In this document: piece by piece, positions 54,550 to 64,000 of the stretch
Position numbering within the stretch: the first letter of the stretch is position 1
Layout of the letters: each line of letters begins with the position of its first letter
Assembly: GCF_902459505.1 (NCBI RefSeq)
Contig: NC_047096.1
Coordinates: 3,596,001 to 3,660,000 of the forward strand
Direction: 5' to 3'
DNA from: Geotrypetes seraphini
Lineage: Eukaryota > Chordata > Amphibia > Gymnophiona > Dermophiidae
DNA: 64,000 bases
The notes under the pieces: model-generated
Told to the model about the DNA's origin: nothing
The model's database searches: none
The model's input: the letters and a program-made list of their open reading frames with translations, nothing else
Position numbers and translations under genes: made by a program

Positions 54550-55395
54550 CACTGCGTGTACATTCACAGTAATAAGAAAGTTTGTCTTGCCTCTCTGCCA
54601 GTGCCTTTAGTCCTTCATGGCAAGAGTGCTACAATTTATACATTAGGTTTCCTCTCTCTCAAGTCCAAAAAAGTGCCAGAAACCACAAAACTCAGCCTGG
54701 CAGAGGGTTTCACATCCATTTAAGAGCAGCTCAAGATCAGAGGGAAAAAGCAGGCTGCAGAGGGACACACATTACCTCATAGCAATGGGAAATACATTAA
54801 CTCGAGGATTACACCAGCCCAAAAGATTGTAAAAGTGATCATTGCCAGACAAAGTGTTTTTGGAAGGGCTACAAATCATGCAAGTCCTGGGCTGGAAAGA
54901 ACTCTTGCCCAGTCCCTCCTGCCTCTCGATAAAAGCAACGCCAGTAAGCAAAAGAGAAGGCAGCGCCTCCTCCAAATCATGTGAATGCAACAGTCCCAAA
55001 ATGCTTTGTAATGGGAGTGAATGAAAATGTCCTGAGGTTCACTGGACTGTGAGGGCAAACTGGGACAATATACCACCAATTGCTTCTTCCTTCTTTTGTG
55101 TGGCCTCCATGAAGGGCTGCAGTAAACTGTTTCCTGATCTCATCCTTTGGCACATACACCTGAATGCTGTGATGAGCCAGAAATGTGGAAACCGAGGATC
55201 AAAGCCTGTGACCTCCTGCCCATGTCTGAACCGCACGCCCTTAAAAATCTGCTCACCTCGGGGGCCAGCAGGATCCATGAGGTCTGTGAGAATTAAAATG
55301 AGGATCTCTGCAGGGTCCAGGTTTTACCCCCCCCCCCATCCCAACCACAAAGAGAAAAGAAATCAGCAAGTATAGAAGTTAAAACACAGACCCCC
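54550..55395. other. No gene recognised
   Basis: Overlapping 60-100 codon frames on both strands, no domain; C run at 55328-55338. Confidence 0.35.
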
Positions 55396-55401
55396 CCCAC
55401 A

Positions 55402-55623
55402 GTGGGAGTGTGTTAGAACTACAGCCTCAGCACCCTGAGGTTGTGGGTTCAAATCCTGAACTGCTTCTTGTGACCTTGGGCAAGTCATTAATTCCCCATT
55501 GCCCTAGGTACATTAGAAAGAGTGTGAGCGCACCAGGACAGAGAGGGACAAATGCTTGAGTACCTGAATGTAAACCACTTAGACTATAAGTGGAATAGAA
55601 ATACTATATAAAAATAAATAAAA
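55402..55623 (+). mobile_element. tRNA-derived MIR/CORE-like SINE
   Basis: AGTGGGAGTGTGTTAGAACT, GGTTGTGGGTTCAAATCCTG (B box), TGTGACCTTGGGCAAGTCAT and an AAAAATAAATAAAAG tail. Confidence 0.75.
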
Positions 55624-55894
55624 GCACATGGCCTTAAAAAGAAAGCAGCTGTGGTTGGGGTCCCCAGGGATCTTCATTTTTTAACTCCTATGGACTTCAC
55701 GGATCTTGGTCACTTTACAGATCCTCATTTTAACTCTTGTGGTATGGACCTCCTGGATCCCAATGGAGGGGGGTGAGCGGGATCCGTGAGGTCTGCAGGA
55801 GTTAAAACAAGGATCCCTGCAGACCCCATGCGAAGTCTGTGGAATCCTCTTTTATACGTCTATCAGAGATAAACTGGAACTACAAACCAAGGTC

Positions 55895-56300
55895 ATAGGA
55901 ACCTAAGAATAGCCCTACTGGGTCAGACCAATGGTCCATCAAGCCCAGTAGCCTGTTCTCACGGTGGCCAATCCAGGTCCCTAGTACCTGGCCAAAACCC
56001 AGAGAGTAGCAACATTCCACATAGAATCTCAAAGAGTAGCAACATTCCATGCTACTGATCCAGGGCTTCCCCCATGTCTTTCTCAATAACAGACTATGGA
56101 CTTTTTCTCCAGGAACTTGTCCAAACTTTTCTTAAAACCAGCTACGCTATCCGCTCTTACCACATCCTCTGGCAATGCGTTCCAGAGCTTAACTATTCTC
56201 TGAGTGAAAAAATATTTCCTCTGTGGGGTCTGCAATGCCCGCATTAACCAGTCCCGTCTGGACAGTTGAAATTGTTCTCCTTTGATTACCCTGGCTTATT
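55895..56300 (-). pseudogene. CR1 tail and C-terminal block, reversed
   Basis: AATAGCCCTACTGGGTCAGA, GCCAATCCAGGTCCCTAGTA, TTGTCCAAACTTTTCTTAAA and GCAATGCGTTCCAGAGCTTA. Mirror image of 49790-50188. Confidence 0.7.
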
Positions 56301-57795
56301 TTTTTTCTTTATGTTATGATTAGAGTCACGGGGGGTAGAGGGAAGGAAGGATATCATTTACTATTTACAGATCTAACATTTAAAGATGGCTGTTTTCAGA
56401 AGTAGGAAACATGGAGCTGTATTTACTAAGCTGTGCTAATGCACATTAATTCAAGTTAAGCTCATAATTTACAAATTACAGTTCCTGTTGAGAATAAAGA
56501 GCTTGAATTATTTAACAGGCATTAATATGAATTAACACAGTTTGGCAAATTGAGCTCCATAGTTTAAAAATGGATCCCTCTCCACTGTTATGTCTTAGAC
56601 CTCCCCTAAGACTTTTTAAAGGTCATTTTCGGCAGCAAAGTGCCTTTTGGTGGCCCTCGTGCCCAGGGCTGAGCCAAGGTGTGGCGACATCACTTCCTGC
56701 TGTGTTAGTATCTCCAGCACTGTCACTAATTCATAATGTGATCTTTTCTTGTAATGACTCGGAAAACTAAGGATATTTCAAAGGAGAATGTGAAGAAAAA
56801 AAGATAAGTAATAACCTAATTCAACAGCCCTCACCCTCTGCACCAAAATGCAAAGCATTATGTACATCTTCAATCACTTTTTGACACTGGCAGATCCCAT
56901 TTTCTCTGTAATGGATTTCAGAAAATGGAATTTCTGACCTCTGGACTGTACCTATGGCTGGTGAGTTACTCTATAGACAAGAGTTTCTTGTACTGTGCTC
57001 TGAACAAGTTGACCATGGAAAATAAGGAACAACCAAAGAGAGAAGTGACTCGGAAGAGCTGGACATGAGGCTCCCACCCCGCCCTGCGTTTTGGTGAAGA
57101 TACAGCACCAAGTCTTAACCTCTACAGTCCGCCTCGTCATACTGACGGGCAGAATTGGAATTAAGGAACTGGATCTGTCTTCTCACACTGATTGATTTCC
57201 GGGGAGAGAGAACCGTTCAAGGTCTGGACAATCATAGAAGGAATATTTGAGCTCCGAGTTCTTCAGATCTCTTCTTCATCATGAGGTTGATTGCTCCCCA
57301 CCTTCTCTCTGTAACTCTTCACACAGCTGTAATAGGCTGCCTCTGGGGAGCATCATTGCCACAGAATATGTTCTTGGCCCCCACAGATCACCTCCCAGCG
57401 CTGTGACGATCTTCGGTCGCTGATAGAGGTAAACAGATTTTGGGAAGATGCTTCAGTTTTGACAAGAGTCAATACTGAGATATCTTCAGGCAAAGGACTG
57501 AGGGAAAGTGAAGGGACAGGGGATTTGTATGCTGCCTTTCTGTGGCTTTGGCATTTCAAAGTGGTGGGCACTGGAGGATTGGAGCAGCACTGGGATTTGA
57601 TCTCACAGCCTCTGGGTTCAGATGCAGAAGCTCTACTAGGGAGCCATATCTGCCCCTGAAGGCTGAGAGATCAGGGAATTTGAAAACAGTGAGAGGGTAA
57701 CCACTTTACACTGAATATTTGAAAGTAAAGGGAAGGTGGAATAATAGGAGGTGACCTTAAAATGAGGGGGCAGATGATATCTAATGTGGAAAAAT
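56301..57795. other. No gene recognised
   Basis: No family or domain recognised in the short frames. Confidence 0.35.
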
Positions 57796-57804
57796 GCAGA
57801 GTAC

Positions 57805-58130
57805 ATAAGAACATAAGAACTGCCATACTGGGACAGACTGAAGGTCCATCAAGCCTAGTGTCCTGTTTCCAACAATGGCCAACCCAGGTCCCAAGTACCT
57901 GGCAGAAACCCAAAGAGTAGCAACATTCCAGAGCTGAGATTGTGATGTCATAATGCCTCATTCCACCAATGCCTAAGAGTCAAACTCATCAGTGATGTCA
58001 CAATGGCTTGACTGTCCTATACTTGGCTAACATAAGAGCTTCCATACTGGGACAGACTGAAGGTCCATCAAGCCCAGTGTCCTGTTTCCAACAGTGGCCA
58101 ACCCAGGTCCCAAGTACCTAGCTAGATCCC
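57805..58130 (-). repeat. Two reversed CR1 tails around a TGATGTCA linker
   Basis: GGACAGACTGAAGGTCCATC occurs at about 57831 and 58050; between them lies GATTGTGATGTCATAATGCC ... TCAGTGATGTCACAATGGCT. Confidence 0.6.
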
Positions 58131-58139
58131 AAGTAGTAA

Positions 58140-58392
58140 AACCACCGCTGAAAATCAGGGGTGGGAAATTTCATGGCGACACCAGGAAGTTCTTCTTCAC
58201 CGAAAGGGTGGTCGATCGTTGGAATGAACTTCCACTTCAGGTGATTCAGGCCAGCAGCGTGCCGGATTTTAAAAGGAAATGGGGTACACATGTGGGATCT
58301 CTAGGGGGGGTAAATTCAAGGGGGTAGGGTTGTTGAAGTGGGCAGACTTGATGGGCTGTGGCCCTTTTCTGCCGTCATCTTCTATGTATCTA
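58140..58392 (+). pseudogene. CR1 C-terminal block and 3' end
   Basis: LKIRGGKFHGDTRKFFFTER, VVDRWNELPLQVIQASSVPD and FKRKWGTHVGSLGG, ending CCGTCATCTTCTATGTATCT. Confidence 0.7.
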
Positions 58393-58764
58393 TCCTAAGA
58401 ATAAGCAGTAGATTTCCCCAGATCATCTCAGTAATGACCTATGGACTTCCCAGAAGCTATGATCACCATCCAAAAAAAAAGATCTAGATGTCATTGTAGA
58501 CAATATGCTGAAATCTTCTGCCCAGTGTGCTGCTACTACTACTGTCCATTCAGCCATGTCTCACCCTTGGATATTCTGTAAGCCAGTCCTCACCGTGCTT
58601 CCCTGTTATCCATGGCTTCTTTCAATTGCTTGATGTTCGTTACCATGTCATTTTTATGGTATCCAGCCAAAGGGCCTTTGGTCTCCCCTGCTTCCTTTTA
58701 CCACTGACCATTCTGAGTAACACCTTCTTTTATAGTGAATTTGCCCTCATCACTTGTCCAAAAT

Positions 58765-59310
58765 AAGAACATAAGAATTACAGCTGCTGGGTCAGACCAA
58801 TGGTCCATCGTGCCCAGCAGTCCGCTCACGCGGTGGCCCTGAGGTCCTATTTGAGTCTAGCCTTACTTGCGTATGTTCTGGTTCAGCAGGAACTTATCTA
58901 ACCTTGTCTTGAATCCCTGAGGGAGCTTTCCCTTATAACAGCCTCTGGAAAAGCATTCCAGATTTCTACCACTCTCTGGGTGAAAAAGAACTTCCTTACG
59001 TTTGTACAGAATCTATTCCCTTTCAACTTTAGAGAATGCCCTCTTGTTCTCCCTACCTTGAAGAGGTGAACAACCTGTCTTTATCTACTAAGTCTATTCC
59101 CTTCAGTACCTTCAATGTTTCAATCATGTCCCCTCTTTTCAAGGGAGAAGAGGCCCAGTTTCTCTAGCCTCTCATTGTACGGCAACTCCTCCAGTCCCTT
59201 AACCATTTTTATTGCTCTTCTCTGGACCCTTTCGTGTAGTACTGTGTCCTTCTTTATGTACGGCGACCAGTGTTGGACACAGTATTCCAGGTGGTAATCT
59301 TGCCTTCCAG
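58765..59310 (-). pseudogene. CR1 C-terminal block and tail, reversed
   Basis: Reverse of the 45545-45893 block, preceded by the tail GGGTCAGACCAATGGTCCAT. Decayed. Confidence 0.7.
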
Positions 59311-59361
59311 GGACAACTCTGGGTTTATATGATCAAGAACATCTGTGTTGGTGATCTAGAC

Positions 59362-59552
59362 CAGTGATTCCCAACCCTGTCCTGGAGGAACACCAGGCCA
59401 ATCGGGTTTTCAGGCTAGCCCTAATGAATATGCATGAGAGAGATTTGCATATGATGGAAGTGATAGGCATGCAAATTTGCTTCATGCATATTCATTAGGG
59501 CTAGCCTGAAAACCCAATTGGCCTGGTGTTCCTCCAGGACAGGGTTGGGAAC
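59362..59552. mobile_element. Fold-back hAT-like element, CAGTGATTCCCAACC type
   Basis: CAGTGATTCCCAACCCTGTC ... GACAGGGTTGGGAAC; flanks ATCTAGAC (59354-59361) and CTCTAGAC (59553-59560). It holds ATTTGCAT and ATGCAAAT, one in each arm. The last bases of the right end are lost. Confidence 0.8.
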
Positions 59553-59560
59553 CTCTAGAC

Positions 59561-59754
59561 CAGGGGTGTCCAATGTCGGTCCTCGAGGGCCGCAATCCAG
59601 TCGGGTTTTCAGGATTTCCCCAGTGAATATGCATGAGATCTATTAGCATACAATGAAAGCAGTGCATGCAAATAGACCTCATGTATATTCATTGGGGAAA
59701 TCCTGAAAATCCGACTGGACTGCGGCCCTCGAGGACCGACATTGGACACCCCTG
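59561..59754. mobile_element. hAT-like fold-back, perfect 8-bp duplication
   Basis: CAGGGGTGTCCAATGTCGGT ... ACCGACATTGGACACCCCTG, flanked by CTCTAGAC on both sides (59553-59560, 59755-59762). It starts exactly at the right-hand flank of the preceding element. Confidence 0.88.
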
Positions 59755-60084
59755 CTCTAGACAATGACAATGAGTGAAAGGAAACTAAATCTACCAACTC
59801 AACCTGTTCCACCCCCATTTTCCTCTGCACATAGTACAATATACCTCATGTTAAATGGAATAAGTGCAATAAAGCATCCCGATTCAACAGACAGACACAT
59901 GAAACCTAAGCCTAAATGATTAATTTATGGAGCATGTATGGTTGGGCAGACTGCATGGTCTTTATCTGTTACTAAGCCAGCATCACCTTCTACCCTCTAC
60001 TCCTTCAAGTCTTCCTTTCCATCCTTGTCCTCTCTCTGCTTCAGCCTAATGTTCTAGTCATAACTCTATCATAAGGCCCTCTGG

Positions 60085-60195
60085 AGCAGTGGTTCCCAAC
60101 CCTGTCCTGGAGAACCACCAGACAGTCGGGGTTTTCAGGATAGCCCTAATGAATATGCATGAGATAGATTTGCAAATCTGCCCCATGCCATTAAT
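60085..60195. mobile_element. Left half of a CAGTGGTTCCCAACC-type fold-back
   Basis: CAGTGGTTCCCAACCCTGTC, GGATAGCCCTAATGAATATG and AGATTTGCAAATCTG; the right half is missing. Confidence 0.6.
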
Positions 60196-60199
60196 TTTC

Positions 60200-60765
60200 A
60201 AGGGATCCATGGCTTACCCTGTCAAACACTACGAACCACACTGGGATTAAAACGACAGCTGTTACATCAGCCTCTCATTCTGTCCAACTACCAACCAAAG
60301 CTCAAAGATTCTTTAACAAGGAAACTCTTTAAGTTATGAGCTCAGTTTCACAGTAGCATAAATAAATGTAGCTAATTAGGCTTCTGCATTTAATCAGCGA
60401 GTTCAATTTCTATCCTGCCTTTCAGCAGAGAACTATTAAATATATCCTGATTTGGATTTTACATTTAGTATTTGCCTTTTCCAAATCTGAGCTCAAGGCC
60501 AATTACAATGAGGCTACACGCAACACAATTATATTATTTGCAACGCAATAAGAAATTCATAACAATCTGAAAACATAAAACCCAAGAAATACACATAACA
60601 AACATATATGTTTCACACCTGAGCTAAGTAATTGCCATCGGAAAGCAGGATCTCAGCTGCTGGCTGCAGCTGCCTCTCCATCGGTCATGAAAACAGAGGT
60701 AAAAGCTGGTGCCAACACACTACACATAGTAACATAACCCAACTTCTTCCACGACATGCAGGGTA
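60200..60765. other. No gene recognised
   Basis: AT-rich, no family recognised; a GAGCTCAAGGCCAATTACAA string near 60490 may be a LINE end. Confidence 0.3.
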
Positions 60766-60767
60766 TG

Positions 60768-60945
60768 GTCTTTATTTTGGCATTTATATACCACTTATAA
60801 TCCAAGTGGTTTACATTCAGGTACTCAAGGTCCTGGTAGGCTCACAGCTACCTAATGTACGTGGGGGATTAAGTGACTTGCCCAGGGTCACAAGGATTTG
60901 AACCCAGGGTGCTGAGGCTGTAGCTTTAACCACTGCACCACTCTA
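60768..60945 (-). mobile_element. tRNA-derived SINE
   Basis: Reverse of the consensus: GACTTGCCCAGGGTCACAAG, GGATTTGAACCCAGGGTGCT (B box) and TTAACCACTGCACCACTCTA (A box). Confidence 0.75.
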
Positions 60946-61095
60946 GAAATCAAATATGCAGCAAAAGTGAGTCATGTATAGGACAATGAAGTCATTGTGA
61001 CATCACTGATGAGATTGGCCCTTGGATTGGTGGAATGAGGCATTATGACATCACAATACCAGCTCTGGTTACGAGGCTGAAACTTTTCACACTAT
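60946..61095 (-). repeat. TGATGTCA linker between two SINEs
   Basis: GAAATCAAATATGCAGCAAA, TCATTGTGACATCACTGATG and GAATGAGGCATTATGACATC join the SINE at 60768 to that at 61096. Confidence 0.65.
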
Positions 61096-61305
61096 TTATT
61101 TATTCAATTTTCTATACGGTTCTCCCAGGGGAGCTCAGACTTTATTCGGGTACTCAAGCATTGTCCCCTGTCTGTCCTGGTGGGCTCACAATCTATCTAA
61201 TATAGGTGGGCAATGGAGAGATTAAGCGACATGCCCAGGGTGGGATTTGAACCCACAAACTCAGGGGGCTGAGGCTGTAGCTCTCTCCACTGCACCACAC
61301 ACTCC
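61096..61305 (-). mobile_element. tRNA-derived SINE
   Basis: TTTATTTATTCAATTTTCTA tail, ACGGTTCTCCCAGGGGAGCT, GGTGGGATTTGAACCCACAA and CACTGCACCACACTCCC, a near complete copy. Confidence 0.75.
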
Positions 61306-61621
61306 CCTGTGATCATCATCATGTCCAGAGAGGGGTAATAGGGGTTTTGAAAAGTTGTATCCTACAACATCCCTCCTCTCTTATCAGCCCAAGAGACAAA
61401 TGTGCCACAAGGCTCCGGGCCATCTCCAAATTTTTTTAATGTCTTGATCAAAATGTCGGGTGACGAATTAACCAAACCGGAGGCAAAAATGGTTCTCGGT
61501 GTTGATATTATGCTACTTGTTGGGTGCTCAGGACTGTGGAAAAGGTTGAAAACTCTTCCAAACACAGCTGCAAGATTTGGAAACGAAAACCTTAAGTTGC
61601 AGAAATGTCATTGGACGCCAG

Positions 61622-61884
61622 TTTATTGTACCAAAGTTAAAATGCAGTACTATTAAAAGCTTTTCGGACAACACGCCTTCGTCAGGGGGTCATGGTAAAT
61701 AAGGTATAAAATGTACCGCAAAAAATGAAGATAACAACAAACTGTTGAAAACGCCGAAAACGCTGCCACTTTTCGAGTGGCTTCATTTTTGGCAGCGTTT
61801 CCGACGTATTGAACAGACCGTGTTGGGTCCCTCGGTTGGTAAAAAGGTTTTTATATTACTGCATTTTAACTTTGGTACAATAAA
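61622..61884. repeat. Perfect 28-bp inverted repeat with 207-bp loop
   Basis: 61622-61649 (TTTATTGTACCAAAGTTAAA...) is the exact complement of 61857-61884. Inside lie CGCCTTCGTCAGGGGGTCAT and GACCGTGTTGGGTCCCTCGG. The string GGACGCCAGTT occurs just left (61614) and further right (61957). The style recalls Penelope-like elements, but no protein is left. Confidence 0.7.
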
Positions 61885-62215
61885 TTTTTGCCTGCATCAT
61901 GTACATTGTTTGGTTTTCCTGCAGATTTGGTTGGATTTCTTTTTGTTGCTCTTTGGACGCCAGTTGAAATAAAGGCAGCGTTTAAACTCTTTTCTTTGAT
62001 CCTTCTTGTGAGTCAGGCTTCTTTCCATCCACTGCTGACAAGAGAAATACTAGGAAGAAATTATGATTACATTTTCCCACATTGAAAGGATTAAGATATA
62101 AAAGGATTTGTAATGTTATTTTCATCTCAAGCAGCAAAAGAGTGGAATAATTTACCTACAGAAATTAGGATTATAACTGATCACATGGCATTTGGGAACA
62201 GATTGAAGGATGAAC
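61885..62215. other. No gene recognised
   Basis: 62090-62210 contains AGCAGCAAAAGAGTGGAATA, a LINE-like C-terminal scrap; otherwise unassigned. Confidence 0.3.
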
Positions 62216-62217
62216 CA

Positions 62218-62370
62218 CTGCGCCACTCTAGAAATCAAAATGTAGCCAAAGTGAGACAAGTATAAGACAATCAGCCATTGTGACATCACTGATGAGGTTG
62301 GCCCTTATTGGTGGAATGAGGCATTATGACATCACAGTATCAGCTCTGGTTACCAGAGACAGAAACTTTT
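62218..62370 (-). repeat. SINE start plus TGATGTCA linker
   Basis: AACCACTGCGCCACTCTAGA leads into GCCATTGTGACATCACTGAT and GAATGAGGCATTATGACATC, then ATTTATATAATTTTCTATAC of the next SINE. Confidence 0.65.
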
Positions 62371-62374
62371 CACA

Positions 62375-62613
62375 CTATTTATATAATTTTCTATACTGTT
62401 CTCCCTAGGGAGCTCAGAATGGTTTACATGAATGTATTCAGGTACTCAAGCATTTTCCCCTGTCTGTCCCACTGGGCTCACAATCTATCTAATGTACCTG
62501 GAGCAATGGGGGGGGATTAAGTGACTTGCCCAGGGTCACAAAGAGCAGTGGGGATTTGAACCCACAACCTAAGGGTGCTGAGGCTGTAGCTTTAACCACT
62601 GCATCACACTCTC
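62375..62613 (-). mobile_element. tRNA-derived SINE
   Basis: TCTATACTGTTCTCCCTAGG, TGACTTGCCCAGGGTCACAA, GGATTTGAACCCACAACCTA and TTAACCACTGCATCACACTC. Confidence 0.78.
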
Positions 62614-62989
62614 ATCTCCCCAGTGGTATTTAAATGGATAGTGCTGTTGAAAATGCAGAGTTAGCACCCAGCTGAAACCAGTTATTTGGGGGGAATTCTG
62701 GGGGCTTCCATTGAGAGCTATACACTTAGGCCTAGATACACTTAATGCTCCAATCGTGTACCAATGGTCGCTAAATCAGTTTGATTGGTTTAGCAACGGC
62801 TCATCGCATGGTTTTCCGTACGTCCGTAGATTCTCCGACTCTGGCATGCAAACAACCTCATTACTATTAATATGAGGTCATTAATATTAAAAATGAGCCA
62901 GCCAGTCGATGGCCTAACATTGCAAAGCCATAAGCAAATCGCTGGCTGTGTTACCAACAGGTCTGCCATGTTTTTTCATTTTTTCCTAT

Positions 62990-63765
62990 GGCACAGATGT
63001 TGTGTATGTAGTTAGAAAATGTTTCCACCATCTCCGACCTCTTGTCACATTACTAGATCCATCGTCATTAAATATTCTTATTCACTCTTTAGTCGTTTCA
63101 TGCTTGGACAAAGGAATTACAAAGAAAGAAAGAAAACGCCTTCAAATTCTCCAAACCACTGCTATAAAAATGATTTCAAAAGCACGTAAATACGACCACG
63201 TTACACCCCTTCTGATCAAGACACAGTGGCTCCCCATTGAGCACCGAATTACTTATAAAATAATGTTACTAACCTTTAAGACATAAATAACCAACCAGAA
63301 TTCATGAACAGGCTGTTAACCCCTCGTACTACGCATCGCACTTTAGCCTCCCTTCACTTAGACAGATTAACCCCACGCGTACAGCCCCTACTATCTGGAA
63401 TTCTCTATCAAGCCATATAAGAGAAACTCCATCCCTCGATAAATTGAAAAGTAGCTTCAAGCCCTTTCTATTTAAAGATTCACATGAGATTTGATAGTCC
63501 TGTTAAGTTCTCTTCCAGTTGCCTTGTATTTTACATTATTTGCCTGTTTTTTTACCCTCTTCCCAGCCTTTCCTATTTAAATTTCTGCCCAGTCACCTTT
63601 TGTACCAGTATGTCACTGTTTGTCAATGTATCAGTATGTTAATGTTATTTTAATGAAATTTGTTTTTAATATATATTTTTATAATTGCTTGTTTTTTTAT
63701 ATATACTATGTAAAACCGCTTTGAGTTTTGATAAGGCTGTATATCAAATTTTAAATAAACCTGAT
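62990..63765 (+). pseudogene. L2-like LINE C-terminal fragment
   Basis: RKCFHHLRPLVTLLDPSSLN, ILIHSLVVSCLDKGITKKER, LQTTAIKMISKARKYDHVTP and TQWLPIEHRITYKIMLLTFK match 1-852 and 9426-11129. The usual LDYCN is damaged. The 3' part ends TTTTGATAAGGCTGTATATC then AAATTTTAAATAAAC. Confidence 0.75.
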
Positions 63766-64000
63766 GATCTGCTTATCCACCATTCTCTTCCCTTTCAGTG
63801 GCTAAAGTGTCGCTGAAGCGTTTACCTGGGGAAAAAAATGGCAGAGCAGGGACAAACCATCCGCCAGCCCCGGATCGCTGCCCCTGCTGGTTGTCTGTCC
63901 CTCTGCATTACTGTACAAGTTGGTTAATATTTAGACCATGTCCTGGCTCATGGGCCAAGAGAATAATAACCTTTCATTTGAAAATTCACCAATAAAGGAG
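63766..64000. other. Window end, nothing recognised
   Basis: A 65-codon frame without a domain signature. Confidence 0.3.

Overview
This window is vertebrate nuclear DNA: two intron-split host genes on the minus strand in a dense bed of retrotransposons and short DNA-transposon derivatives. The mix suggests an amphibian, plausibly a caecilian: CR1- and L2-like LINEs, an L1/Tx1-like LINE with both reading frames open, MIR/CORE-like tRNA-derived SINEs and many hAT-type fold-back elements. The species call is an inference from the repeat mix and is not proven here.

Host genes. All nine coding exons of a cathepsin E gene (CTSE) can be read on the minus strand between 28383 (ATG) and 14104 (stop). 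All splice sites are GT/AG, the phases agree, and the product is 391 residues. Upstream of it, also on the minus strand, is a two-exon vasopressin V1b-type receptor gene (AVPR1B). Exon 1 is 41971-41125, exon 2 is 33268-33102, and the product is 337 residues. The intron sits between TM6 and TM7, as is usual in this receptor family. AVPR1B and CTSE are also near neighbours on human 1q32, so the pair looks like conserved synteny. They are separate genes and nothing suggests a joint function.

Layout. 1-1190: 3' part of an L2-like LINE. 1.2-9 kb: LINE scraps, fold-backs, SINEs and a repeat-bearing terminal-inverted-repeat element. 9.1-11.65 kb: 5'-truncated L2-like LINE with a long open reverse transcriptase frame. 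14.1-28.4 kb: CTSE, with repeat-filled introns, including a CR1 copy with an esterase ORF1 and an internally deleted ORF2. 28.4-33.1 kb: intergenic LINE fragments. 33.1-42.0 kb: AVPR1B; its intron holds a 5.9 kb full-length L1/Tx1-like LINE with perfect 15-bp target duplications, and a threefold array of hAT hairpins. 42-64 kb: no host gene recognised; hAT elements with 8-bp duplications, CR1 tails, SINE dimers, tandem repeats, a long pyrimidine tract and a final L2-like fragment.

Most of the interest lies in the repeats. There is a dispersed family of fold-back hAT elements that carry POU octamer-like motifs, a pair of elements inserted one after the other at the same target, SINE-linker-SINE composites, and a very young-looking LINE inside a receptor gene. 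I found no novel gene system that I would defend.
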